From the NCBI GenBank assembly GCA_900110395.1, contig FODP01000014.1, positions 124,001 to 188,000 on the forward strand: a stretch of 64,000 nucleotides of DNA, in the 5' to 3' direction. The position numbers and the translations under genes are program-made. The stretch comes from Rhodospirillales bacterium URHD0017. GTDB lineage: Bacteria; Pseudomonadota; Alphaproteobacteria; Reyranellales; Reyranellaceae. Shown in pieces: positions 24,377 through 36,249 of this stretch; position 1 is the first letter of the stretch, and every line of letters begins with the position of its first letter. The notes under the pieces were generated by a model, which was not told the origin of the DNA, ran no database searches, and worked only from the letters and a program-made list of their open reading frames with translations.

Positions 24377-25741
24377 ATGCAAGTGACGGAACTCTCGGCC
24401 GAAGGGCTGAAGCGGCAATTCAAGATCGTCGTCCCGGCGGGCGACCTGTCGGCCAAGGTCGACGAGCGCCTGGCCGAGCTCGCCAAGACCGCCCAGATGC
24501 CCGGCTTCCGCCAGGGCAAAGTACCGGTTGGTCTGCTGAAGAAGCAGTACGGCCAGGCCCTGTTCGGCGAAGCGCTGGAGCAGGCGGTCAACTCGAGCAC
24601 CGCCAAGGCGATCGAGGATCGCGGGCTTAAGCCTGCGCTGCAGCCGCGTGTCGACCTCAAGACCCTGGAAGAGGGCAAGGACGTCGAGTTCGAGGTTGTG
24701 ATCGAGGTTCTGCCCGAGATCGGCAAGCTCGATTTCTCCGAGGTCGAGCTCGAGCGCCTGAAGGCCGTCGTGCCCGATAAGGATGTCGAGGACGCGATCG
24801 GCCGCATCGCCAAGGCCAACCGCGAGCAGAAGCCGGTCGACCCGCCGCGCCCGGCGCAGAAGGGCGACGCCATCAAACTCGACTTCGTGGGCTCGGTCGA
24901 CGGCACGGAGTTCCCCGGCGGCGCCGCGCAGGACTACACGCTGGAGCTCGGCTCGGGCTCGTTCATCCCCGGCTTCGAGGACCAGCTCCTCGGCGCCGAG
25001 GTCGGCAAGGACGTCGACGTGAAGGTGACCTTCCCGGCCGAGTACGGCGCCCCCGAGCTCGCCGGCAAGGACGCCGTCTTCAAGTGCACGATCAAGGAGA
25101 TTCAGGAGTTCGTCGACAAGCCGGCCGACGATGAGCTCGCCAAGAAGAGCAACTTCGAGAACCTCGACGCCATGCGCAAGGCGGTTGCCGAGCGGATCGG
25201 CCAGGACTACGCGCAGGTCTCGCGCACGATGATCAAGCGCCAGCTTCTCGACAAGCTCGCCGACACCCACAAGTTCGAGGTGCCCGAGGGCCTGGTCGAG
25301 GGCGAGTTCAACGCCATCTGGCAGCGCATCGAGGAGGCCAAGAAGTCGGGCCAGAAGATCGACGACGACGAAGAGAAGATGAAGAAGGAGTACCGCGAGA
25401 TCGCCGAGCGCCGGGTACGCCTGGGTCTGCTGCTGGCCGATGTCGGACGCTCCAACTCAATCGACGTCTCGCCCGAGGAACTGAACCAGGCCGTGATGCG
25501 CGAGGCGATGCGCTATCCCGGCCAGGAACGCCAGGTGCTGGAGTTTTACGGCAAGAACGCCGAGCTGAAGGAGCGCCTGCGCGCACCGATCTTCGAGGAG
25601 AAGACGGTCGACTTCATTCTCGAGTTGGCCAAGGTCAGCGAGAAGTCGGTTACGCCTGAGGAACTCCTGAAGGCTGCTCGCGAGGCCGAAGAGGCCGAGG
25701 GCGAGGACGAGGACAAGGCCGAGCAGCCAGCGGCTAATTGA
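24377..25741 (+). CDS. tig: Trigger factor, ribosome-associated chaperone
   Basis: A 454-residue chaperone that meets nascent chains at the ribosome exit. The ATG at 24377 gives MQVTELSAEGLKRQFKIVVP. The N-terminal ribosome-binding domain carries the signature GFRQGKVPVGLLKKQYG. The FKBP-type prolyl isomerase domain spans about residues 150-245 (KGDAIKLDFVGSVDGTEFPGG, with SGSFIPGFEDQLLGAEVG). A helical C-terminal chaperone domain follows, ending in an acidic tail (EAEEAEGEDEDKAEQ). First gene of the conserved tig-clpP-clpX-lon block; a heat-shock-like promoter between tig and clpP suggests clpP can be expressed separately. Confidence 0.97.
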   Translation: MQVTELSAEGLKRQFKIVVPAGDLSAKVDERLAELAKTAQMPGFRQGKVPVGLLKKQYGQALFGEALEQAVNSSTAKAIEDRGLKPALQPRVDLKTLEEGKDVEFEVVIEVLPEIGKLDFSEVELERLKAVVPDKDVEDAIGRIAKANREQKPVDPPRPAQKGDAIKLDFVGSVDGTEFPGGAAQDYTLELGSGSFIPGFEDQLLGAEVGKDVDVKVTFPAEYGAPELAGKDAVFKCTIKEIQEFVDKPADDELAKKSNFENLDAMRKAVAERIGQDYAQVSRTMIKRQLLDKLADTHKFEVPEGLVEGEFNAIWQRIEEAKKSGQKIDDDEEKMKKEYREIAERRVRLGLLLADVGRSNSIDVSPEELNQAVMREAMRYPGQERQVLEFYGKNAELKERLRAPIFEEKTVDFILELAKVSEKSVTPEELLKAAREAEEAEGEDEDKAEQPAAN

Positions 25742-25770
25742 TCCGATTCGGACGATTGGACGCCGATGGT

Positions 25771-25800
25771 CTTGAACCGGACCGTCGGCGCTGCCACTTT
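25771..25800 (+). promoter_or_regulatory. Candidate RpoH (heat-shock) promoter of clpP
   Basis: CTTGAAC (25771-25777) and CCACTTT (25794-25800) are 16 nt apart, close to the alphaproteobacterial sigma-32 pattern (CTTG in the -35, CCNAT-like -10). The box ends 29 nt before the clpP ATG. A closely similar pair precedes lon. Confidence 0.5.
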
Positions 25801-25829
25801 TCGTAGACAGTCACCCAAGGGGGCCCGCG

Positions 25830-26477
25830 ATGGCTCGCGACCGCGATCCGCTCGAAATCTACAACAACTACTATGTGCCCATGGTCGTCGAGCAATCGGC
25901 CAGAGGCGAACGCGGCTACGACATCTGGTCGAGGCTGCTGAAAGACCGCATCGTCTTCCTGAACGGACCGATCGAGGACAATGTGGCCGGCTTGATCTGT
26001 GCCCAGCTCCTCTTTCTGGAGTCCGAAAACCCGACCAAGGACATCTCGTTCTACATCAACTCGCCGGGCGGCGTGGTGACGTCGGGCTTGGCCGTCTACG
26101 ACACCATGCAGTACATACGCCCGCATATTTCGACGCTGGTCTTCGGTCAGGCGGCGTCGGCAGGATCGCTACTCCTGATGGCGGGCGCCAAAGGCAAGCG
26201 CTTCGCGTTGCCCAACTCGCGCATCATGGTCCACCAGCCCTCGGGCGGCGCCCAGGGTCAGGCGGCCGACATCGAAATTCACGCCCGGGAGATTCTTGCC
26301 ACCCGCGCGCGCCTGAACCAGATGTACGTTACCCATACGGGCCGGACGATCGAGGAGATCGAGCGGGCGATGGAACGTGACAAGTTCTTCTCGCCTCAGG
26401 AGGCGAAGGAGTTCGGTCTGATCGATGAGGTGCTCGAGAAGCGCCCGACCCCGACCATCCAGGCGGCTGCCTCCTAG
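25830..26477 (+). CDS. clpP: ATP-dependent Clp protease proteolytic subunit
   Basis: A 215-residue serine peptidase forming the double-ring ClpP chamber. The catalytic triad is visible: Ser110 in FGQAASAGS, His135 in RIMVHQPSGG and Asp184 in MERDKFFS. FYINSPGGVVTSGLAVYDTMQYI is the family core. The N-terminus is short and has no export signal, as expected for a cytoplasmic protease. It degrades substrates unfolded by ClpX, encoded 143 nt downstream, or by ClpA. It follows tig and has its own heat-shock-type promoter candidate. Confidence 0.98.
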   Translation: MARDRDPLEIYNNYYVPMVVEQSARGERGYDIWSRLLKDRIVFLNGPIEDNVAGLICAQLLFLESENPTKDISFYINSPGGVVTSGLAVYDTMQYIRPHISTLVFGQAASAGSLLLMAGAKGKRFALPNSRIMVHQPSGGAQGQAADIEIHAREILATRARLNQMYVTHTGRTIEEIERAMERDKFFSPQEAKEFGLIDEVLEKRPTPTIQAAAS

Positions 26478-26620
26478 GAGGCAGTTGCGACCAATTGTTC
26501 CCTCATTGCCCCACGGCACACCATATTTTGAGGTTGTGGCGATCCGGGGGTCGAGTTTAACATAGTCTTGCGTGCGGGCCCGCAGGTCGGCGGGCCCCCC
26601 AAGCGGAGGTGCGTTCAAAA

Positions 26621-27892
<1,272 letters not shown>

Positions 27893-27937
27893 CTTTTGCT
27901 GCGTCGGCGGCAGCCCCCGCCGGCGTCCCGCCGTGGC

Positions 27938-27966
27938 CTTGAACAACCCTCTGTTCAGGCCAATCT
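27938..27966 (+). promoter_or_regulatory. Candidate RpoH (heat-shock) promoter of lon
   Basis: CTTGAAC (27938-27944) and CCAATCT (27960-27966) are 15 nt apart, about 100 nt before the lon ATG. The pair matches the one before clpP in both boxes, and both genes are classical heat-shock genes. Confidence 0.5.
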
Positions 27967-28065
27967 CTGCTAACGAGTGCGCGTGCCGGCAGGCCGTGGG
28001 TCGCCCATTACGGGGATCGCGGCCGGGGTGCGGGTAGCTCTAACAGCGTATGTAGCGAGGCAAAT

Positions 28066-30462
<2,397 letters not shown>

Positions 30463-30486
30463 GCAGCGCCCAAGGAAGGACTGAGC

Positions 30487-30521
30487 GAAGCCCCGGAGCG
30501 ATCCGGGGCTTCGTCATTTTT
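30487..30521 (+). terminator. Intrinsic terminator of lon
   Basis: A perfect 11-bp stem (30487-30497 with 30502-30512) with loop GCGA is followed by GTCATTTTT, 25 nt after the lon stop. Confidence 0.92.
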
Positions 30522-30585
30522 GGCCCTTTGCTCGCTACCTATGCGGTTTTGAGCCCGTCATTCCTACAAAATATGGTATTCAACG

Positions 30586-30614
30586 TTGACGCCGTTTTCG
30601 GCGCGCCCTTACAC
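30586..30614 (+). promoter_or_regulatory. Candidate promoter of the HU gene
   Basis: TTGACG (30586-30591) and TTACAC (30609-30614) are separated by 17 nt and lie about 33 nt before the GTG start of hup. The -35 is a perfect alphaproteobacterial TTGACG; the -10 is weaker. Confidence 0.55.
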
Positions 30615-30646
30615 TCGCGCCAGCCGGATCATTTGGGGGTCTGCCT

Positions 30647-30919
30647 GTGAACAAGCACGATTTGATTGCCGCGGTCGCCGCTTCGACGAACCTGTCCAAG
30701 ACCGACGCCGCCGGGGCGATCGAAGCCATGCTGACGGTCATCACCAAATCGTTGAAGAAGAAGGAAAAGATCCTGCTGGTCGGCTTCGGCACCTTCCAGG
30801 TCTCCCGGCGCAAGGCCGCCGAGGGCCGCAATCCGCAGACCGGCGAGAAGATCAAGATTCCGGCCGCCAACGTCCCGCGCTTCAAGGCCAGCAAGCAGCT
30901 CAAGGACGCGATCAACTAG
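30647..30919 (+). CDS. hupB: DNA-binding protein HU
   Basis: A 90-residue nucleoid protein from GTG 30647, with GGGGGT 6 nt upstream. MNKHDLIAAVAASTNLSKTDAAGAIEAML is the helical dimer part; VGFGTFQVSRRKAAEGRNPQTGEKIKIPA is the histone-like signature and the flexible arm that inserts into the minor groove, including the kinking Pro in RNPQTG. It lies downstream of lon, as in other alphaproteobacteria, but behind a terminator and with its own promoter candidate. Confidence 0.97.
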   Translation: MNKHDLIAAVAASTNLSKTDAAGAIEAMLTVITKSLKKKEKILLVGFGTFQVSRRKAAEGRNPQTGEKIKIPAANVPRFKASKQLKDAIN

Positions 30920-30954
30920 CGCGTTTCGGGTGGTGCTGTGATACCAACGCCGCC

Positions 30955-31029
30955 GGGCGATTAGCTCAGCGGTAGAGCATTCCCTTTACACGGGACAGGT
31001 CGGCGGTTCGATCCCGTCATCGCCCACCA
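30955..31029 (+). tRNA. tRNA-Val (anticodon TAC)
   Basis: A 75-nt tRNA: acceptor stem GGGCGAT (30955-30961) pairs with ATCGCCC (31019-31025), D arm GCTC/GAGC, anticodon loop TTTACAC, T loop TTCGATC and encoded ACCA. The outermost pair of the anticodon stem is a T-C mismatch. Confidence 0.95.
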
Positions 31030-31082
31030 GCCTACGCTCGCGAAGCGAGCTAGGCTGCCGCGCCGAAGCCCGAAGGCGGGCT
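31028..31082. repeat. Two short hairpins after tRNA-Val
   Basis: A hairpin at 31028-31057 pairs CAGCCTA with TAGGCTG and, inside, GCTCGC with GCGAGC around a GAA loop. A second at 31067-31082 pairs AGCCCG with CGGGCT around AAGG. They lie between tRNA-Val and the GIY-YIG pseudogene. They may act in tRNA 3' processing or termination, or belong to a dispersed repeat. Confidence 0.5.
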
Positions 31083-31126
31083 CTGCGGCCCGCGAGCAAC
31101 GGCTCGGCAAGCCAGGAATTGCTCGC

Positions 31127-31365
31127 ATGGCTCATGTCTACATTCTCCGAAGCTTGGAGCACGTCGAGCGTTACTACGTTGGAATTACTGCAGACTTGCG
31201 CGCCCGTCTGAAAAAGCACAACGCGAGAGAAGTGCCGCCCACCTCCAAGTACGCCCATGGGCGCTCAAGACGTACGTCGCTTTTGACAACGAAAAGCAAG
31301 CGCTTGCCTTCGAGAAGTATCTCAAGTCGGCTTCCGGAAGGGCATTTGCCAAGAAGCGGCTATGA
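31127..31365 (+). pseudogene. GIY-YIG-family nuclease, one frameshift
   Basis: The frame from ATG 31127 reads MAHVYILRSLEHVERYYVGIT, the GIY-YIG core of small UvrC-like stand-alone nucleases. At the C run 31254-31256 the frame is lost. Adding one C restores KYAPWALKTYVAFDNEK, then ALAFEKYLKSASGRAF, and a natural stop at 31363-31365, giving 79 residues, near the usual length. Without correction the frame runs on with unrelated sequence. Either a fresh pseudogene or a one-base read error. Single-domain GIY-YIG proteins of this type are common and scattered in proteobacteria; their substrates are unclear. Confidence 0.75.
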
Positions 31366-31468
31366 GGAAGGCGGAAGGTAGTCCAGCGGCGTTTCGCTGC
31401 TCGCCGCCAACGTGCGGAAAGCGTCGATATTTCCGGGGCTTACGCACGCCTTCGCGACTGCGGTAAGC

Positions 31469-31495
31469 TTGACACTATATAGGGTGTCCTATATC
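31469..31495 (+). promoter_or_regulatory. Promoter of tRNA-Asp, possibly also the nuo operon
   Basis: TTGACAC (31469-31475), 12 nt, then CCTATATC (31488-31495) match the alphaproteobacterial housekeeping consensus TTGACGS-N10-14-GCTANAWC at nearly every position. It ends 25 nt before tRNA-Asp. No terminator is evident between the tRNA and nuoA, so read-through is possible. Confidence 0.7.
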
Positions 31496-31520
31496 TCTCG
31501 CCGCGCCGTTGGGGACTTAC

Positions 31521-31597
<77 letters not shown>

Positions 31598-31648
31598 GCC
31601 CCAACGCTGGCAGCCCGAACGGGCGCCACACGGAGCGAAGGGGTGGCG

Positions 31649-32014
31649 ATGGAAGATCTTCTCAGGGAATATCTGCCGATCCTGATCTTCCTCGGCCTCG
31701 CCCTGGTCATCTGCTGCGCCGCGGTCGGCGGCTCCTACCTCATCGCCCGCCAGAACCCGAATTCCGAGAAGCTGTCGCCCTTCGAGTGCGGTTTCGCGCC
31801 CTTCGACGACGCCCGCGGCCAGTTCGATGTCCGCTTCTACCTGGTTGCCATCCTTTTCATCATTTTCGACCTCGAAGTCGCGTTCCTCTTTCCGTGGGCT
31901 GTGGCGTTAGGTGACATAGGCCTGTTCGGCTTCTGGTCGATGATGCTGTTCCTGGCCGTCCTCACGGTCGGCTTCATCTACGAATGGCGCAAGGGAGCGT
32001 TGGAATGGGAGTAA
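31649..32014 (+). CDS. nuoA: NADH-quinone oxidoreductase subunit A
   Basis: A 121-residue membrane subunit of complex I. ATG 31649 follows AAGGGG; a GTG two codons earlier is possible. Three membrane helices are visible: residues about 8-30, 60-85 and 90-112. The conserved loop KLSPFECGFAPFDDARGQFDVRFY lies between helices 1 and 2 and contains the Cys that marks the quinone-site loop. First gene of a complete nuoA-N operon. It overlaps nuoB by 10 nt. Confidence 0.97.
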   Translation: MEDLLREYLPILIFLGLALVICCAAVGGSYLIARQNPNSEKLSPFECGFAPFDDARGQFDVRFYLVAILFIIFDLEVAFLFPWAVALGDIGLFGFWSMMLFLAVLTVGFIYEWRKGALEWE

Positions 32015-32541
32015 CGACCCCAGCCACCCGGACCAATCCCGCCGCCGAGGCGGCGCTGTCGCGCGCGCTGAACGATGAGCTCGCCGACAAGGGCTTCGTC
32101 GTGGCCCAACTCGACAAGCTTATCACCTGGGCGCGCACCGGCTCGATGTGGGGCCTGACCTTCGGTCTCGCCTGCTGCGGCGTCGAAATGATCCATTGCT
32201 GGATGAGCCGCTACGACCTCGACCGCTTCGGCTTCGCGCCGATGCCGAGCCCGCGTTCGGCCGACGTCATGATCGTGGCCGGCACGCTCACCAACAAGAT
32301 GGCGCCGGCGCTGCGCAAGGTCTACGACCAGATGGCCGAGCCGCGCTACGTGATCTCGATGGGCTCGTGCGCCAACGGCGGTGGCTACTACCACTACAGC
32401 TACTCCGTGGTACGCGGCTGCGATCGCATCGTGCCGGTCGACATCTACGTGCCGGGCTGCCCGCCGACCGCCGAGGCACTGCTCTACGGCGTGCTGCAGC
32501 TCCAGAAGAAGGTCCGCCGGACTGGGACGATTGTCCGATGA
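32005..32541 (+). CDS. nuoB: NADH-quinone oxidoreductase subunit B
   Basis: A 178-residue subunit carrying cluster N2, the last iron-sulfur centre before quinone. The start is ATG 32005 (MGVTTPATRTNP) inside the end of nuoA. The four N2 ligands are Cys57 and Cys58 in FGLACCGVEM, Cys122 in MGSCANGGG and Cys152 in YVPGCPPTAE. The pattern is complete, so the subunit should be active. Confidence 0.98.
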   Translation: MGVTTPATRTNPAAEAALSRALNDELADKGFVVAQLDKLITWARTGSMWGLTFGLACCGVEMIHCWMSRYDLDRFGFAPMPSPRSADVMIVAGTLTNKMAPALRKVYDQMAEPRYVISMGSCANGGGYYHYSYSVVRGCDRIVPVDIYVPGCPPTAEALLYGVLQLQKKVRRTGTIVR

Positions 32542-32551
32542 GGGGCATCCG

Positions 32552-33166
32552 GTGAGCGAACCGCTTCAAGAACTCGGCGAGCACATCAAGCAGGCGACGG
32601 CCGGCGCGGTCATCGCCGCGAATGTTCGTTTGGGCGAGTTGATGCTCGACACGACACCCGACAAGCTGATCGCGCTGCTGACCTTCCTGCGGGACGATCC
32701 GCGCTGCCTGTTCAAGCAGCTCGTCGATGTCTGCGGCGTCGATTGGCCGGAGCGCGAGAAGCGCTTCGACGTGGTCTACAATCTGCTCAGCCTCAAGAAC
32801 AACCAGCGCATCCGCATCAAGGTCGCGACCGACGAGACCACGCCGGTGCCGTCGGCCGCGCCATTGTTCAGCTCGGCCGGCTGGTTCGAGCGCGAGACCT
32901 ACGATCTCTATGGCGTGTGGTTCGCCGACCATCCGGACCTGCGCCGCATCCTCACCGACTACGGATTCGAGGGCCATCCGCTGCGCAAGGACTTCCCGCT
33001 GACCGGCTTCGTCGAGGTGCGTTGGGACGACCTGCAGAAGCGCGTCGTCTATGAGCCGGTGAAGCTCACCCAGGAGTTCCGCCGCTTCGACTTCCTGAGT
33101 CCGTGGGAAGGCGCGCCGCTGGTGTTGCCCGGGGACGAGAAGGCCGACGAGAAGGCAAAGAGTTAG
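32552..33166 (+). CDS. nuoC: NADH-quinone oxidoreductase subunit C
   Basis: A 204-residue subunit of the peripheral arm, separate from NuoD as in mitochondria and alphaproteobacteria (fused in E. coli). The start is GTG 32552 with GAGGGG 6 nt upstream. ERETYDLYGVWFADHPDLRRILTDYGFEGHPLRKDFPLTGFVEVR is the complex I 30-kDa signature region. The C-terminus is rich in Lys and Asp (DEKADEKAKS). nuoD follows after 4 nt. Confidence 0.97.
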   Translation: MSEPLQELGEHIKQATAGAVIAANVRLGELMLDTTPDKLIALLTFLRDDPRCLFKQLVDVCGVDWPEREKRFDVVYNLLSLKNNQRIRIKVATDETTPVPSAAPLFSSAGWFERETYDLYGVWFADHPDLRRILTDYGFEGHPLRKDFPLTGFVEVRWDDLQKRVVYEPVKLTQEFRRFDFLSPWEGAPLVLPGDEKADEKAKS

Positions 33167-33170
33167 CGTC

Positions 33171-34355
33171 ATGTCCGACGTCGAGATCAAAACGCTGACG
33201 ATGAATTTCGGACCGCAGCATCCGGCGGCCCACGGCGTGCTGCGCCTGGTCGTCGAGATGGACGGCGAGATCGTCGAGCGCTGCGATCCGCATATCGGCC
33301 TGCTGCATCGCGGCACCGAGAAGCTGATCGAGTACAAGAGCTACCTGCAGGCCGTGCCCTATTTCGACCGGCTCGACTATGTCTCGCCGATGAACCAGGA
33401 GCATGCCTATGCACTGGCCGTCGAGAAGCTTCTGGGCATCACCGTACCCGAGCGCGGCCAGTACATCCGCGTGTTGTTCTCCGAGATCACCCGCATCCTG
33501 AATCATCTGCTGAACGTGACGACGTTCGCCATGGATACTGGAGCGCTCACCCCGCCGCTGTGGGGCTTCGAGCAGCGCGAGCTCCTGATGGAGTACTACG
33601 AAGGCGTCAGCGGCTCGCGCATGCATGCGGCCTATTTCCGGCCCGGCGGCGTGCACCAGGACCTGCCGGACGGGATGCTCGATTCCATGGATGCGTGGAT
33701 CAAGCAGTTCTACCCGTTCATGAAGGACATCGAGAAGCTGCTGAACGACAACCGCATCTTCCGCCAGCGCACGGTCGATATCGGCGTCGTCAATCCGCAG
33801 CAGGCGCTCGACTGGGGTTTCTCGGGCCCGATGATCCGCGCCTCGGGCCTGCCGTGGGATCTGCGCAAGTCGCAGCCCTACGACGTCTATGAGCGCATGG
33901 ACTTCGACATCCCGGTCGGCAAGACCGGCGACTGCTTCGCGCGCTACCTGGTGCGCATCGAGGAGATGTACCAGAGCGCCCGCATCATGGAGCAGTGCAT
34001 CACGGCCCTGCGAACCATGACTGGTCCGGTACGCGTCGATGACCGCAAGATCTCGCCGCCGCGCCGCGGCGAGATGAAAGGGTCCATGGAAGCCCTGATC
34101 CATCACTTCAAGCTCTACACCGAGGGCTACAAGGTGCCGGCGGGTGAGACCTATACCGCCGTCGAGGCGCCCAAGGGCGAGTTCGGCGTCTATCTCGTAT
34201 CCGACGGCACCAACAAGCCCTACCGCTGCAAGATCCGCGCGCCGGGTTTCCCGCATCTCGCTGCGCTCGACATGATGACCAGGGGCCACCAGCTTGCCGA
34301 CATGTCGGCGAACATCGGCTCGCTCGACATCGTGTTCGGCGAGATCGACCGCTAG
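33171..34355 (+). CDS. nuoD: NADH-quinone oxidoreductase subunit D
   Basis: A 394-residue 49-kDa-type subunit that forms the quinone pocket with NuoB. The N-terminus has MNFGPQHPAAHGVLRL with the conserved quinone-site His pair, then HIGLLHRGTEKLIEYK. The later ALDWGFSGPMIRASGLPWDLRK and the ending SLDIVFGEIDR are family constants. No cysteine cluster is expected here. It sits in normal order between nuoC and nuoE. Confidence 0.98.
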   Translation: MSDVEIKTLTMNFGPQHPAAHGVLRLVVEMDGEIVERCDPHIGLLHRGTEKLIEYKSYLQAVPYFDRLDYVSPMNQEHAYALAVEKLLGITVPERGQYIRVLFSEITRILNHLLNVTTFAMDTGALTPPLWGFEQRELLMEYYEGVSGSRMHAAYFRPGGVHQDLPDGMLDSMDAWIKQFYPFMKDIEKLLNDNRIFRQRTVDIGVVNPQQALDWGFSGPMIRASGLPWDLRKSQPYDVYERMDFDIPVGKTGDCFARYLVRIEEMYQSARIMEQCITALRTMTGPVRVDDRKISPPRRGEMKGSMEALIHHFKLYTEGYKVPAGETYTAVEAPKGEFGVYLVSDGTNKPYRCKIRAPGFPHLAALDMMTRGHQLADMSANIGSLDIVFGEIDR

Positions 34356-34371
34356 GAGACGATCGCAGGCC

Positions 34372-34947
34372 ATGATCACCGCCGATCCGATGGACGTGCC
34401 CTACGTCGAGGAATTCCGGTTCCTGCCGGACTACCTGGAGAAGGTCAAAGCCCTGATCGCGAACTACCCGCCCGGCCGTCAGGCAAGCGCGGTGATCGGC
34501 GTGCTCGACCTGGCGCAGCGCCAGGAAGGCTGGCTGTCGCGCACGGCGATGGACGAGGTCGCCAGGCTGCTCGATATGGCGCCGATCCGGGTCTATGAGA
34601 TCGCGACCTTCTATACGATGTTCCAGCTCAAGCCGAAGGGTAAGTACCTGCTGCAGGTCTGCACCACGACGCCGTGCTGGCTGCGCGGCTCGGACGCGAT
34701 CATGAAGGCCTGCGAGCATGCCGCCGACGGCGAGACCTTCAGCGTGCAGGAGGTCGAGTGCCTGGGCGCCTGCGTGAACGCGCCGGTCGTGCAGATCAAC
34801 GACGATTTCTACGAAGACCTCGACGAGGCCTCGCTCAAGAAGGTGCTCGATGCCCTGAAGCGCGGCGAGACGCCCAAGCCCGGGCCACAGGTCGACCGCC
34901 AGACCTCGGCGCCCGAGGGCGGGCCTACCACCTTGAGGAGCGAGTAG
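34372..34947 (+). CDS. nuoE: NADH-quinone oxidoreductase subunit E
   Basis: A 191-residue 24-kDa-type subunit with the [2Fe-2S] cluster N1a. Start ATG 34372 is used; a second ATG seven codons in is an alternative. The thioredoxin-like fold gives VCTTTPCWLRGSDAI and VEVECLGACVNAP-like segments, which supply four Cys ligands. YEIATFYTMFQLKPKGKY precedes them. The C-terminal tail is Pro- and Gly-rich and probably disordered. Confidence 0.97.
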   Translation: MITADPMDVPYVEEFRFLPDYLEKVKALIANYPPGRQASAVIGVLDLAQRQEGWLSRTAMDEVARLLDMAPIRVYEIATFYTMFQLKPKGKYLLQVCTTTPCWLRGSDAIMKACEHAADGETFSVQEVECLGACVNAPVVQINDDFYEDLDEASLKKVLDALKRGETPKPGPQVDRQTSAPEGGPTTLRSE

Positions 34948-34950
34948 ACG

Positions 34951-36234
<1,284 letters not shown>

Positions 36235-36249
36235 GGCAGGGAGCAGGCA

